From Winogradskyella sp. KYW1333 (lineage in GTDB: Bacteria > Bacteroidota > Bacteroidia > Flavobacteriales > Flavobacteriaceae), in contig NZ_QPHL01000016.1 in the NCBI RefSeq assembly GCF_003335675.1, forward strand, positions 186,001 to 250,000: DNA of 64,000 nt. Reading direction: 5' to 3'. Of this stretch, positions 47,378 to 57,533 are shown piece after piece. The notes below the pieces were generated by a model, which was not told the origin of the DNA, searched no databases, and was given only the letters and a program-made list of their open reading frames with translations. Within the stretch, counting starts at the first letter, position 1, and each line of letters starts with the position of its first letter. Both the position numbers and the translations under genes were made by a program.

Positions 47378-47764
47378 ATGAAAAGACTATCCTACACCTT
47401 TATTTGTCTCTTATTTATTAGTTGCTATAATATAAGTAGAAACTGTAGTGATTATAAAACTGGTAAATTTGAATTTAAATATACTATCGACGGACTAGAA
47501 AAAACCGGTCAATTTGTACGGACGCTATACTATAATATTGATTATTATGATGGTGTTGTTGATACCTCAACGGTAAGGTGGATAAATGAATGTGAGTTTA
47601 TTTTAAAAAAAATAAACCCAAAATCAAATGCTGATAAGGACGCAATTCATATGAAAATCTTATCAACAACAGACAGTTCATATACATTTGAGTATAAATT
47701 GGCAGTAAAAAAACCTAATAGACCACAGCGTGTTGAAAAAGGTATCGCAAAAAGAATAGAATAA
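47378..47764 (+). CDS. Small lipoprotein (often mis-named DNA topoisomerase IV in Flavobacteriia)
   Basis: A 128-residue protein. The lipoprotein signal ends in LFISC (Cys16). The mature domain includes NCSDYKTGKFEFKYTI, DTSTVRWINECEFILKKINPK and HMKILSTTDSSYTFEYKL, a short beta-rich region. From memory, close relatives in Flavobacteriaceae carry the label DNA topoisomerase IV, probably because of nearness to parC/parE; nothing in the sequence is topoisomerase-like. Function unknown. It ends 4 nt before terC. Confidence 0.72.
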   Translation: MKRLSYTFICLLFISCYNISRNCSDYKTGKFEFKYTIDGLEKTGQFVRTLYYNIDYYDGVVDTSTVRWINECEFILKKINPKSNADKDAIHMKILSTTDSSYTFEYKLAVKKPNRPQRVEKGIAKRIE

Positions 47765-47768
47765 GCAT

Positions 47769-48557
47769 ATGTTAGAATTCCTCCTTACATCAGATGCCAT
47801 AATGGCCCTTTTAACATTGACATTTCTTGAAATTATTTTAGGGATAGACAATATTGTGTTTATTTCTATTGCAGCTAATAAACTACCAGAACATCAAAGA
47901 AATAAAGCGACCAATATTGGTCTTGTTTTAGCCATGTTGCAAAGAGTTATTTTACTATTCTTTGTCTCATTTTTAATTGGGCTAAGTGAACCCTTTTATA
48001 CTATAGAAAATGAATGGCTAAAGATGGCAATAAGCTGGCAAGCACTTATTTTGTTTGCAGGTGGATTATTTTTGATTTATAAAAGTACATCAGAAATTAG
48101 AGAAAAGGTTGAAACGCCTAGTCATGACGAAGAAGGAGTCAGATCTAAGATAATTAAATCTTTGTCTCAAGCTATTACACAAATCTTAATTATTGATTTT
48201 ATATTCTCCGTAGACTCAATTCTTACAGCTGTTGGAATGACTAATGGTCTTCACCCTAATCATAATTATACATTAGTTTTAATGATTATTGCAGTAGTGA
48301 TTTCTATTATTGTTATGATTGGATTTGCGAATCCAATACGCAAGTTCATTGACAAACACCCAAGTATGCAAGTTCTGGGCTTAGCATTTTTGATACTAAT
48401 TGGCTTTATGCTTATTACAGAATCTGCGCACCTCTCTCATACTGAGTTCTTCGGCGCATCAGTTGGTGCGATACCTAAAGGTTATCTATATTTTGCAATA
48501 GCATTTTCATTATTTGTAGAATTCTTAAATTACAGAACTACAAAAAACAAACGTTAA
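47769..48557 (+). CDS. TerC-family integral membrane protein
   Basis: A 262-residue protein with about seven membrane helices. The TerC signatures are visible: FLEIILGIDNIVFISI near residue 20 and IDFIFSVDSILTAVGMT near residue 150, each with acidic residues inside the membrane that bind metal. Members export manganese or metallate exoenzymes; which applies here is not known. It lies directly behind the small lipoprotein gene. Confidence 0.92.
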   Translation: MLEFLLTSDAIMALLTLTFLEIILGIDNIVFISIAANKLPEHQRNKATNIGLVLAMLQRVILLFFVSFLIGLSEPFYTIENEWLKMAISWQALILFAGGLFLIYKSTSEIREKVETPSHDEEGVRSKIIKSLSQAITQILIIDFIFSVDSILTAVGMTNGLHPNHNYTLVLMIIAVVISIIVMIGFANPIRKFIDKHPSMQVLGLAFLILIGFMLITESAHLSHTEFFGASVGAIPKGYLYFAIAFSLFVEFLNYRTTKNKR

Positions 48558-48707
48558 AGTACGAAAACAAAGAGATGGCTTAGTTGTATAACGTTTATTT
48601 TAGGCAACTCAACTAAAATTTTACAACATATTAGGGTGTGAAAAATACGATTGCTATTTTTCGATGGTTAAATATTCAATATCCCAACTCTATAAAACCT
48701 TCATTTA

Positions 48708-50117
48708 ATGCTATTTAACTCGATTGAATACCTCATTTTTCTGCCAATAGTATTCATTGTCTATTGGTTACTAAAATCAAATTATAAGTACCAAAATATA
48801 TTATTGCTTATATCTAGCTATGTATTTTACGGCTGGTGGGATTACAGATTTTTATCCTTAATTATTTTTAGTTCTTTTATTGATTATTTTGTTGGTAAAA
48901 AAATTGAAAAAGCAAATGGAAAGGAAAACAAAAAACGATGGTTATTAGTGAGCTTATGCTCAAATCTTGGATTATTAGCCATTTTCAAATACTACAATTT
49001 CTTCGCAGATTCCTTTGCAAGTACCATGTCAACACTCGGCTGGGAGGTCAATGATTTGACTTTAAATATTATTTTACCTGTTGGAATAAGTTTCTATACC
49101 TTCCAAACTTTAAGTTACAGCATTGATATTTATCGAGAAAAAATTAAATCTTGTAAAGATATTATTGCGTTTTTTACTTTTGTTAGTCTATTTCCGCAAT
49201 TAGTTGCCGGACCAATTGAAAGAGCATCTAATTTAATACCACAAATAGAGAAAAGAAGATCACTAAATTCGACTTTAGTAAAAACAGGGATATTTCAAAT
49301 TTTTATAGGACTATTCAGAAAAGTAGCAATTGCTGATAATTTAGGAGTCTATGTAGATGCAGCTTATGCTAACCATGAAATAAACAATGGTTCAACCTTA
49401 TTAATAGCTACCATTTTCTATGCTTTTCAAATTTATTTTGACTTTTCAGGGTATTCAGATATCGCCATTGGAAGTGCAAAACTGTTTGGGTTTAAATTTA
49501 ACAGAAACTTCAATCTTCCATATTTTTCTAAAACTTTAACAGAATTTTGGAGAAAGTGGCATATGTCACTCTCTTACTGGTTAAGAGATTATCTTTACAT
49601 ATCTCTAGGAGGAAATAGAAAGGGGGAAATATTAACCTACAGAAATTTATTATTGACAATGCTTTTAGGTGGACTATGGCATGGAAGTTCCTGGAATTTT
49701 ATAATTTGGGGTGGTATACATGGACTTTTTTTAAGTTTTGAAAAGTTTACATTTTCAAAATTAAAAATCAACACATTTAATGCTTTTGGATTTCTCTACA
49801 CTTTTATAGTTGTACTTATAGCGTGGGTGTTTTTTAGGGCTGTTGATTTAAATACAGCTATCAATATTCTAGGCAAATGGATTTCTTTAGAATTTGGGCC
49901 AATTTTTATTGGTGATATAAATGCTTTTGTAAATGGTCTATTACTTGCAGTTACAGGGATATTGATAGACCTGAAAATATTTAGTTCAAAGACACCTTTA
50001 GAAGACTATGGAACAAAGTTTTCCACAATTCGCCTATCTGTAGTTGTTTCTGTTATTATATTAATAATATGCTTATTCTATTCCACTGCGGAGAATTTCA
50101 TTTATTTTCAATTCTAA
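48708..50117 (+). CDS. MBOAT-family O-acyltransferase (AlgI/DltB-like)
   Basis: A 469-residue membrane protein with ten or more helices. It begins MLFNSIEYLIFLPIVFIVYW, the usual AlgI/PatA-type start. The conserved TEFWRKWHMSLSYWLRDYLYI and the active-site His in GGLWHGSSWNF are present. It would move an acetyl or other acyl group across the inner membrane to modify an extracellular glycan. The next gene, 1 nt later, encodes an SGNH-type partner, as in other two-part acylation systems. Confidence 0.92.
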   Translation: MLFNSIEYLIFLPIVFIVYWLLKSNYKYQNILLLISSYVFYGWWDYRFLSLIIFSSFIDYFVGKKIEKANGKENKKRWLLVSLCSNLGLLAIFKYYNFFADSFASTMSTLGWEVNDLTLNIILPVGISFYTFQTLSYSIDIYREKIKSCKDIIAFFTFVSLFPQLVAGPIERASNLIPQIEKRRSLNSTLVKTGIFQIFIGLFRKVAIADNLGVYVDAAYANHEINNGSTLLIATIFYAFQIYFDFSGYSDIAIGSAKLFGFKFNRNFNLPYFSKTLTEFWRKWHMSLSYWLRDYLYISLGGNRKGEILTYRNLLLTMLLGGLWHGSSWNFIIWGGIHGLFLSFEKFTFSKLKINTFNAFGFLYTFIVVLIAWVFFRAVDLNTAINILGKWISLEFGPIFIGDINAFVNGLLLAVTGILIDLKIFSSKTPLEDYGTKFSTIRLSVVVSVIILIICLFYSTAENFIYFQF

Positions 50118-50118
50118 T

Positions 50119-51057
50119 ATGGACTCAAAAACAACAAAAAAGCTAATAAAAATTGTATTACTAGTTTTAGTGATAAGCTACACTCTTGATAAACTTATTT
50201 TTTTTGGATTAAATACCATAAGTGATAAAGTAATGACAGGCCAATCTATAGGAAAGTTAAATCAATTTCTATTAGTTAAAGATTCCGTCGATATTTTAGT
50301 ATTTGGTAATTCAAGAGCTAATCATCATGTAGATATGAATCTATTCGGCAAAAAGAGCTATAACATGGGGATGGATGGAACTGGAATTGCCTACAGTAGT
50401 ACATTGATAAATACTCTATCTAAGGACAAAGAGCAACTTGTAATTGTCCACATTGATACTAAAGATTTTTTTAGTAAGAACTATAATGGTAAGGATATAA
50501 ATGGTTTAAAGACTAAATTTAACCGTAACGTTTATATCACAGATGTTTTAAATAAATCCAATCAGATTCCTTTTTTTCAAAACATATATTACAGCATTAA
50601 TTACAATGGTAAAATTATAGGAATTATCAAAAATTTTATTAGACCAGGCTATAATTTTCTTGAATATAATGGTTATGACCCATTACTAGTTCGTGATGAT
50701 CAAAAAGAAATAAGAGATTTAATACTTGCTCAGAAAAACACCGTAGATTGTGAATCTATTAATGAAATAAATTCAATAGCTCTCAGCTATTTACAATCTA
50801 TCAAGGATTTTGTAGAAAATTCAAATAAGGAATTCATATTTGTTACAAGTCCAACATTCAATGACCCATGTGAGAAAGACAATAAATTATTGGCTAAGAC
50901 GCTAAGGGAATTAGGTTTAACATATTTGGATAGATCTAATTTATTTGCCAATAAAAATGATAACGACTTATGGAAAGACAAGACACATCTGTCTAAAAAA
51001 GGCGCAGAATCATTTTCTATTAATTTAAAAAAAGAACTTCAAAAAGTTATTAACTAA
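50119..51057 (+). CDS. SGNH-hydrolase-like partner of the MBOAT acyltransferase
   Basis: A 312-residue protein with one N-terminal membrane helix (about 8-25) that would place the rest outside the cytoplasm. The block I motif appears as VFGNSRANHH with the nucleophile Ser. A DxxH-like end is visible in DKTHLSKKGAE. This arrangement resembles AlgJ/AlgX or DltD-type acyl transfer proteins that take the acyl group from the MBOAT protein to a polysaccharide. Its stop overlaps the parC stop by 4 nt on the opposite strand. The family is fairly clear; the acceptor is unknown. Confidence 0.75.
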   Translation: MDSKTTKKLIKIVLLVLVISYTLDKLIFFGLNTISDKVMTGQSIGKLNQFLLVKDSVDILVFGNSRANHHVDMNLFGKKSYNMGMDGTGIAYSSTLINTLSKDKEQLVIVHIDTKDFFSKNYNGKDINGLKTKFNRNVYITDVLNKSNQIPFFQNIYYSINYNGKIIGIIKNFIRPGYNFLEYNGYDPLLVRDDQKEIRDLILAQKNTVDCESINEINSIALSYLQSIKDFVENSNKEFIFVTSPTFNDPCEKDNKLLAKTLRELGLTYLDRSNLFANKNDNDLWKDKTHLSKKGAESFSINLKKELQKVIN

Positions 51058-53747
51058 AACAATGAGGCTTGACCTGAATCATCAATATCCGGATCAGAGT
51101 CATCTAAAGGGTTATTCAGTTCTGTTGTGGTATTAACTGCATCTTCTGAAGCTACCATATTTTCAGATGGTTTAGGTTCAACCATTTGTTCGTCTACAAC
51201 TTCTAATTCGTCAGCATGAACCTCCTCTGGTGCTTCATATGGTAAAGGATTCAATAAATTTATCTGGTTTATCTTTTCCTTAGTTAATTGATTTCCAAGT
51301 GCGTTTATACCTTTAACAGCGATAAATTCTTCAAGGTTTACTTCTAAATTTGGCTTTCTATCCTTACCTCTCTCTTTTGTGAATTCAACCTCAGCCATCG
51401 GCCTCCAATCTGTCGAAACTATTTCTAATTGTGAGTTTGGGTGTTCTGAAATAAAAGATTCTTCCTTTCCTTCATTTTCAATTAAAAAGCGTTTTACGTA
51501 ATATCTTTCCTTTTGACCATCATAATAGATTGCAGATACTGGTTTTTTAGGTATCCATTTTTCCAATACTATCATATCATTATCAAAATGAGTTGTTAGT
51601 TCTGGGATTATTGTTTTTACAATACCTGATTGAGTAGCAATTAATAAACGATCTTCACCTCTAAATTCTCCGATTAGCTCTCCTCTACCATCAACATTTA
51701 ATCGTTGCACTGTATCATCAAACCAAATCTTACGAGGCTTTAATGTAGAAACTCCTTTTTCCTTTAGTTCAATACGTTTAATCGAATATTTTGTAACCTG
51801 GTTACCTTTAGAAGCTCTACCCTTAATTAGGATATCCGCAAAGTCTAAATCCCACTTCAATTTTTTAATGCTGCCTACTTGTCTTAACATTACCGTCACA
51901 ACTTCTGCTTCTCCATTTGGATTTGCTGAGAAATACCATACAATAGAATTTTTATTGCCATTGGTTAGATCATATTCTCTATCTCTAGTAATACTGGTAA
52001 CAGCAAATCGCTTAACGTATGACGGACCGCCTTTTCCATCACGATAAATCATATTATAAATAGTACGCTTATCTTTTTTCTTAAATACAGCAACATGAAT
52101 AATGTTTTTGCCAACAAACGTTTTGGAGTCTACTTTTGTAACCATCATTTTACCTTCTTTTGTAAAAACAATGATATCATCAATATCACTACAATCACAG
52201 ACATACTCGTCTCGGCGTAATGAGGTACCAACGAAACCTTCTTCTCTAATTACATAAAGCTTTGTATTGCGAATAACAACTTTAGTTGCATCTACATCAG
52301 CAAAAATGCGTATTTCAGTTTTACGCTCTTTACCTTCTCCATAATCTTTCTTCAATCTTTCAAAATAGGCTATTGAATAATCGATAAGATTAACCAGATG
52401 ATGTTTTACTTCTGCGATTTGATCTTCTAAAGCATCTATTTTTTGCTGAGCCTTATCAATGTCAAACTTAGAAATACGCTTAATTCTAATTTCAGTTAAT
52501 CGCGCAATATCTTCTTCGGTGACAGCTCTTTTTAAATGTTTGACATGAGGTTTTAACCCCTTATCTATCGCACTAATAACCCCTTCCCATGTTTCCTCTT
52601 CCTCAATATCACGATAAATACGGTTTTCAATAAAAATACGTTCTAAAGATGCAAAATGCCATTGCTCCTCAAACTCTCCAAGTTTTATTTCTAATTCTTG
52701 TTTTAAAAGTTGAACCGTATTATCTGTTGAACGACGTAACATTTCGGTTACACCAACAAAAAATGGCTTATTGTCTTCAATAACGCAACCTAAAGGCGAA
52801 ATTGAGGTTTCACAATTGGTGAAAGCATATAAGGCATCTATGGTTTTGTCTGGCGACAATCCTGATGGTAAATGAATGAGAATTTCTACCTCAGCAGCTG
52901 TATTGTCCTCTATTCGCTTAATTTTTATTTTGCCTTTATCATTGGCTTTTAAAATAGAGTCGATAAGCGATGATGTCGTCGTACCAAAAGGAATTTCAGA
53001 AATCACTAAAGTATTTTTATTGAGTTGTGAAATCTTAGCTCTCACCCTAACCTTTCCACCGCGCAATCCATCATTATAATTAGAAAAATCTGCTATACCT
53101 GCAGTTGGGAAATCTGGTAAAATTGTGAATCGCTTACCTTTTAAATGTTTTACCGAAGCATCGATTAATTCAATAAAATTATGAGGTAATATTTTTGTGG
53201 ATAATCCTACGGCAATACCTTCTCCTCCTTGCGCCAACAAGAGCGGAAACATAACAGGAAGGTTTATCGGTTCTTTCCGCCTACCATCGTAAGATGCTTG
53301 CCATTCTGTGATTTTAGGATTATAAACAACATCCAATGCAAACTTAGACAGCCTTGCTTCAATATATCTTGAAGCCGCTGCTCTATCACCAGTAAGAATA
53401 TTTCCCCAGTTTCCCTGTGTATCTATTAACAAGTCTTTCTGACCTATCTGCACCATGGCATCTGCTATACTGGCATCTCCATGAGGATGGTATTGCATAG
53501 TATGACCAACAATATTTGCAACTTTATTATAGCGACCATCATCCAGGTCTTTCATGGAATGCATTATACGGCGCTGAACTGGCTTAAATCCATCTTCAAT
53601 TGCAGGGACAGCTCGCTCTAATATTACATAAGAAGCATAATCTAAAAACCAATCCTTATACATACCAGTAACTCTGGTAATGGTTTCTTGAGGCTCCTGA
53701 TTTTCTTCGCTATTAATGTTTTCTAATTCTTCGTATTCTTCTGACAT
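51054..53747 (-). CDS. parC: DNA topoisomerase IV subunit A
   Basis: An 897-residue type IIA topoisomerase subunit that breaks and rejoins DNA to unlink daughter chromosomes. The catalytic Tyr is Tyr128 (DRAAASRYIEARLS), and the preceding QYHPHGDASIADAMV is the quinolone-pocket region. The C-terminal part (about 510-830) holds degenerate beta-pinwheel blades, followed by an acidic tail (DDSDPDIDDSGQ). It is 31 nt downstream of parE on the same strand, supporting ParC rather than GyrA, because gyrA usually lies apart in this phylum. Confidence 0.92.
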   Translation of the reverse strand: MSEEYEELENINSEENQEPQETITRVTGMYKDWFLDYASYVILERAVPAIEDGFKPVQRRIMHSMKDLDDGRYNKVANIVGHTMQYHPHGDASIADAMVQIGQKDLLIDTQGNWGNILTGDRAAASRYIEARLSKFALDVVYNPKITEWQASYDGRRKEPINLPVMFPLLLAQGGEGIAVGLSTKILPHNFIELIDASVKHLKGKRFTILPDFPTAGIADFSNYNDGLRGGKVRVRAKISQLNKNTLVISEIPFGTTTSSLIDSILKANDKGKIKIKRIEDNTAAEVEILIHLPSGLSPDKTIDALYAFTNCETSISPLGCVIEDNKPFFVGVTEMLRRSTDNTVQLLKQELEIKLGEFEEQWHFASLERIFIENRIYRDIEEEETWEGVISAIDKGLKPHVKHLKRAVTEEDIARLTEIRIKRISKFDIDKAQQKIDALEDQIAEVKHHLVNLIDYSIAYFERLKKDYGEGKERKTEIRIFADVDATKVVIRNTKLYVIREEGFVGTSLRRDEYVCDCSDIDDIIVFTKEGKMMVTKVDSKTFVGKNIIHVAVFKKKDKRTIYNMIYRDGKGGPSYVKRFAVTSITRDREYDLTNGNKNSIVWYFSANPNGEAEVVTVMLRQVGSIKKLKWDLDFADILIKGRASKGNQVTKYSIKRIELKEKGVSTLKPRKIWFDDTVQRLNVDGRGELIGEFRGEDRLLIATQSGIVKTIIPELTTHFDNDMIVLEKWIPKKPVSAIYYDGQKERYYVKRFLIENEGKEESFISEHPNSQLEIVSTDWRPMAEVEFTKERGKDRKPNLEVNLEEFIAVKGINALGNQLTKEKINQINLLNPLPYEAPEEVHADELEVVDEQMVEPKPSENMVASEDAVNTTTELNNPLDDSDPDIDDSGQASLF

Positions 53748-53778
53748 AAGTCTTACTTCACAACTTTATAATGGAAAT

Positions 53779-55632
53779 TTATTCTTCGACAACGTCTAAT
53801 TCTACCTTAAGGTTTTCTATAATGAATTCTTGTCTTGTAGGCGTGTTTTTACCCATGTAAAATGATAAGAGTTCCTCAATTGACATATCCTTATCTAACA
53901 TCACAGGATCTAAGCGTATATCCTCACCAATGAAATGCTTAAATTCATTAGGAGATATTTCACCTAATCCTTTAAATCGAGTTATTTCTGGTTTCGGTTT
54001 TAGTTTTTCTAATGCATTTCTTCGCTCTTCCTCACTATAGCAATAAATTGTTTCTTTCTTATTTCTTACTCTAAAAAGTGGTGTCTGCAATATATAAAGA
54101 TGTCCTTCCTTAATCAATTCAGGGAAAAATTGTAAAAAGAATGTAATCAATAACAGTCTAATGTGCATACCATCAACATCAGCATCTGTAGCAATTACAA
54201 TATTATTGTAACGCAAATCCTCGATTGATTCCTCAATATTTAGCGCGGCCTGAAGTAAATTAAACTCCTCATTTTCATAAACAATCTTTTTACTTAAACC
54301 ATAGGAATTTAAAGGCTTACCTTTTAAACTAAAAACGGCTTGAGTATTAACATCCCTTGATTTTGTAATACTACCTGAAGCAGAATCTCCTTCTGTTATA
54401 AACAAGGTAGTCTCTAAGTTTCTTTCATTTTTTGTGTCGCCAAAATGTACACGGCAATCTCTTAATTTCTTATTATGTAAACTTGCTTTTTTAGCACGTT
54501 CCTTAGCTAATTTTCTTATGCCGGATAATTCCTTTCTTTCTTTTTCTGCCTGAAGAATTTTCCTTTGAATTTTCTCTGCTACTTCTGAATTCTTATGTAG
54601 GTAATTATCTAAATTACGCTTTACAAAATCATTGATATAAGTTCTTACAGTAGGAAGGTCTCCTCCCATATCTGTAGAGCCTAACTTAGTTTTGGTCTGA
54701 CTCTCAAAAACAGGCTCCATCACTTTAATAGCTATTGCAGCCACAACTGACTTTCTTATATCTGAAGCATCATAGTTCTTACCATAATATTCCCTAATGG
54801 TCTTGACTATTGCTTCTCTAAATGCTAATAGATGCGTACCGCCTTGTGTTGTGTTTTGTCCATTAACAAATGAATGGTACTCTTCACTATACTGAGTTTT
54901 ACTATGGGTAATTGCAACCTCTATATCATTTCCTCTTAAGTGAATTATTGGATACAGTAAATCTGATTCTGAAATGTTCTCAGACAATAAATCTTTAAGA
55001 CCGTTCTCAGAATAGAACTTTTCACCATTAAATACAATTGTAAGACCTGGATTTAGGTATACGTAGTTTTTAAGCATTTTAACTACGTATTCACTTCTAT
55101 ACTTATAATTTTTAAAAATGCCACTATCTGGCACAAAAGAAACTTTTGTCCCCTTTCTACGTGATGTCTCATCAAGCATTTCTTGGTTGGTTAGGTTCCC
55201 CTGCTCAAACTCTGCAGATGCCGATTTATTATCACGTGTAGATTCTACCCTAAAATAAGTAGATAAAGCATTTACTGCCTTTGTCCCAACACCATTTAAA
55301 CCTACTGATTTTTTGAAGGCCTTCGTGTCGTATTTACCACCTGTATTCATCTTTGACACAACATCAACGACTTTTCCAAGTGGAATACCTCGACCATAGT
55401 CCCTTACAGTAACACGTTCTCCCTGGATAGAAATTTCTATGGTTTTACCAGCACCCATAACAAACTCGTCAATAGAGTTGTCTAACACCTCTTTGAGAAG
55501 AATATAAATACCGTCATCTGGAGAAGATCCATCACCTAATTTCCCGATATACATACCAGGTCTCATTCTGATATGTTCTTTCCAATCGAGTGAACGAATA
55601 TTCTCTTCAGTATAGTTAGACTGTGCTGCCAT
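53779..55632 (-). CDS. parE: DNA topoisomerase IV subunit B
   Basis: A 617-residue protein. The GHKL ATPase domain has [27 protein letters not shown] and the [13 protein letters not shown] lid. The transducer follows, and the TOPRIM domain has EGDSASG and [15 protein letters not shown] with the Mg-binding acidic set. The ending [18 protein letters not shown] is compact. It supplies ATP-driven strand capture for ParC, encoded next. Confidence 0.93.
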   Translation of the reverse strand: MAAQSNYTEENIRSLDWKEHIRMRPGMYIGKLGDGSSPDDGIYILLKEVLDNSIDEFVMGAGKTIEISIQGERVTVRDYGRGIPLGKVVDVVSKMNTGGKYDTKAFKKSVGLNGVGTKAVNALSTYFRVESTRDNKSASAEFEQGNLTNQEMLDETSRRKGTKVSFVPDSGIFKNYKYRSEYVVKMLKNYVYLNPGLTIVFNGEKFYSENGLKDLLSENISESDLLYPIIHLRGNDIEVAITHSKTQYSEEYHSFVNGQNTTQGGTHLLAFREAIVKTIREYYGKNYDASDIRKSVVAAIAIKVMEPVFESQTKTKLGSTDMGGDLPTVRTYINDFVKRNLDNYLHKNSEVAEKIQRKILQAEKERKELSGIRKLAKERAKKASLHNKKLRDCRVHFGDTKNERNLETTLFITEGDSASGSITKSRDVNTQAVFSLKGKPLNSYGLSKKIVYENEEFNLLQAALNIEESIEDLRYNNIVIATDADVDGMHIRLLLITFFLQFFPELIKEGHLYILQTPLFRVRNKKETIYCYSEEERRNALEKLKPKPEITRFKGLGEISPNEFKHFIGEDIRLDPVMLDKDMSIEELLSFYMGKNTPTRQEFIIENLKVELDVVEE

Positions 55633-55721
55633 AAATCTTAGGACGAAAATTTTTGATAGGACGCTAATATAAGACTATACCTTATAAAATGAAATATGGA
55701 TTTACTAAAGTAATTAACAAT

Positions 55722-55753
55722 AAAAAAGCCAATGTTGTTGAGAACCTTGGCCA
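55722..55753 (-). terminator. Rho-independent terminator after ychF
   Basis: On the minus strand GCCAA and TTGGC pair with an inner GTT/AAC helix and a small bulge, followed by a run of six T. It lies 27 nt past the ychF stop and 90 nt before the parE start. Confidence 0.7.
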
Positions 55754-55779
55754 CTATTTCGAAAAGTTTGATTGTTATT

Positions 55780-56874
55780 CTAAACATTAAACAAGAAATG
55801 CATTACATCACCATCTTTCACAATGTAATTCTTTCCTTCTACTCGCATTTTTCCTGCTTCTTTCACCTTGGCTTCACTTCCATAACTGACATAATCGTCA
55901 TAAGAGATAACTTCTGCCCTAATAAATCCTTTCTCAAAATCTGTGTGAATGACTCCTGCTGCTTGTGGTGCAGTAGAACCAACAGTAACCGTCCAAGCTC
56001 TAACTTCTTTAACACCTGCAGTAAAATAGGTTTGTTGATTTAATAGCTTATAAGCTGATCTTATTAATTTTGCCGAACCCGGCTCATCTAAACCAATATC
56101 TACCAAAAACATTTGTCGTTCTTCGTAATCATCTAATTCATTAATATCTGCTTCAGTACCCACAGCTAAAACCAAAACTTCTGCATTTTCGTCTTTTACT
56201 GCCTCAGAAACTTTATCAACATAATTATTTCCTGTTGATGCTGAAGCTTCATCTACATTACATACATACATTACAGGTTTATCCGTAATAAATTGCAATG
56301 GCTTAACATATTCTGCATAATCTTCATCTGAAAATTCAATAACTCTAACGGATATACCAGATTCTAAATTTTCTTTGATTTTTAAAAGTACAGCCTCCTC
56401 CGCTTGAGCTTCTTTATTACCAGTTTTCGCTGCACGCTTTACTTTATCAAGCTTTTTTTCAGCAGTCTCTAAATCTTTCAACTGCAATTCCATATCTATG
56501 GTTTCTTTATCTCTAATTGGATCTATTGAACCATCAACATGAATAATGTTATCGTTATCAAAACAACGTAACACATGAAGAATTGCATCTGTTTCTCTAA
56601 TATTTGCCAAGAACTGATTACCCAATCCCTCTCCTTTACTAGCACCTTTCACTAAACCGGCAATATCAACTATTTCTACTGTAGCAGGTACAACTTTTTC
56701 CGGGTTAACCAACTCTTCTAATTTTGCCAACCTTGGATCGGGTACATTCACAACACCAATATTTGGCTCTATGGTACAAAAAGGAAAATTTGCGCTTTGT
56801 GCTTTAGCGTTAGACAAACAGTTAAATAAGGTTGATTTCCCAACGTTTGGTAATCCTACAATTCCAGCTTTCAT
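55780..56874 (-). CDS. ychF: Redox-regulated ribosome-binding ATPase YchF
   Basis: A 364-residue Obg-family NTPase of standard length. The P-loop is GLPNVGKS (residues 7-14), Switch I lies in [13 protein letters not shown], and Switch II is [20 protein letters not shown]. The usual NKxD specificity motif is replaced by NVDE ([10 protein letters not shown]), which gives YchF its ATP preference. The C-terminal TGS domain ends in [12 protein letters not shown]. It binds the 70S ribosome and affects oxidative-stress responses. It is followed by a terminator. Confidence 0.95.
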   Translation of the reverse strand: MKAGIVGLPNVGKSTLFNCLSNAKAQSANFPFCTIEPNIGVVNVPDPRLAKLEELVNPEKVVPATVEIVDIAGLVKGASKGEGLGNQFLANIRETDAILHVLRCFDNDNIIHVDGSIDPIRDKETIDMELQLKDLETAEKKLDKVKRAAKTGNKEAQAEEAVLLKIKENLESGISVRVIEFSDEDYAEYVKPLQFITDKPVMYVCNVDEASASTGNNYVDKVSEAVKDENAEVLVLAVGTEADINELDDYEERQMFLVDIGLDEPGSAKLIRSAYKLLNQQTYFTAGVKEVRAWTVTVGSTAPQAAGVIHTDFEKGFIRAEVISYDDYVSYGSEAKVKEAGKMRVEGKNYIVKDGDVMHFLFNV

Positions 56875-56895
56875 GTATTAATTATTTTGCGAGTG

Positions 56896-56903
56896 CAAAA
56901 ATA
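56896..56903 (-). promoter_or_regulatory. Candidate -7 promoter box for ychF
   Basis: TATTTTTG on the minus strand matches TAnnTTTG and ends 22 nt before the ychF start. No clear -33 TTG. Confidence 0.4.
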
Positions 56904-57109
56904 AGTATTTAAGCGAATAATTACAGAGAAATGATTTTGAAAATAGTTTTTGAAAATTTCTTTGACGTTTACGGTCTCTACTACAAGTATTTGCCAGAGT
57001 TAGCATTCAATTTGTCAAGTTTACCAAAAAGTATTGGAATATTTTATCAACTATTAGTAAAAAATACCAAGTGCTAACTTGGGATTTAATCATATTATAG
57101 TATTAATTT

Positions 57110-57463
57110 TTAATCTTCTGGATGCATAAATCGTTGCTTACCGAGTAATTCATCTGCCGTTTCCACAACATCTTCATCTGGCACACAACAGTCTACTGGA
57201 CAAACTGCTGCACATTGTGGTTCTTCATGAAAGCCCATACACTCAGTACATTTATCAGGAGCTATATAATAAACTTCATCGCTAATTGGTTGTTGCGTTT
57301 CATCTGCATCCACAGTCTTACCATTTGGTAATACTATTTTACCTTCTAAACTAGTACCATCTGAATATCGCCAATCATCAGCCCCTTCGTAAATAGCAGT
57401 ATTTGGGCATTCTGGCTCACAAGCACCACAATTAATACATTCATCTGTAATTATAATTGCCAT
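57110..57463 (-). CDS. 4Fe-4S dicluster ferredoxin
   Basis: Taken from the ATG at 57463 ([13 protein letters not shown]), which fits the ferredoxin N-terminus exactly; the frame is open for 24 more codons upstream, but those residues are unlike the family and cross the promoter region. The product has 117 residues. The first cluster motif is [12 protein letters not shown], and the second begins [13 protein letters not shown] and ends [10 protein letters not shown], with an insertion between them. It carries electrons for an unidentified partner. It is divergent from the acyl-CoA reductase gene. Confidence 0.9.
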   Translation of the reverse strand: MAIIITDECINCGACEPECPNTAIYEGADDWRYSDGTSLEGKIVLPNGKTVDADETQQPISDEVYYIAPDKCTECMGFHEEPQCAAVCPVDCCVPDEDVVETADELLGKQRFMHPED

Positions 57464-57481
57464 AATCGATTTTCTTTTCCT

Positions 57482-57489
57482 TAATTTTG
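57482..57489 (+). promoter_or_regulatory. Candidate -7 promoter box for the acyl-CoA reductase gene
   Basis: TAATTTTG matches TAnnTTTG, 44 nt before the ATG at 57534. It lies only 6 nt from the minus-strand box for ferredoxin (57496-57503), making a compact divergent promoter. Confidence 0.4.
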
Positions 57490-57495
57490 CAGGTG

Positions 57496-57503
57496 CAAAA
57501 ATA
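57496..57503 (-). promoter_or_regulatory. Candidate promoter for ferredoxin
   Basis: TATTTTTG on the minus strand is preceded, 20 nt further upstream, by TTTG, which matches both parts of the Bacteroidota TTG/TAnnTTTG promoter. It is 32 nt before the chosen ferredoxin start. Confidence 0.5.
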
Positions 57504-57533
57504 AAGCCAAAAAGACTTTTTACCAAACACTGC

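Noticed and set aside
48640-48662. Inverted repeat GAAAAATA/TATTTTTC 46 nt before the MBOAT gene
   Set aside because: A low-complexity AT stem without T-run or link to a known operator; too likely by chance in this AT-rich DNA to list as a feature.
55732-56043. Plus-strand frame of 103 codons
   Set aside because: Antisense to the end of ychF and crossing its terminator; Cys- and Phe-rich shadow of YchF.
56931-57077. Plus-strand frame of 48 codons (MILKIVFENFF...) between ychF and ferredoxin
   Set aside because: No signal peptide, no promoter box at a sensible distance and no recognisable family; its 5' part overlaps the promoter region of ychF. It is probably chance.
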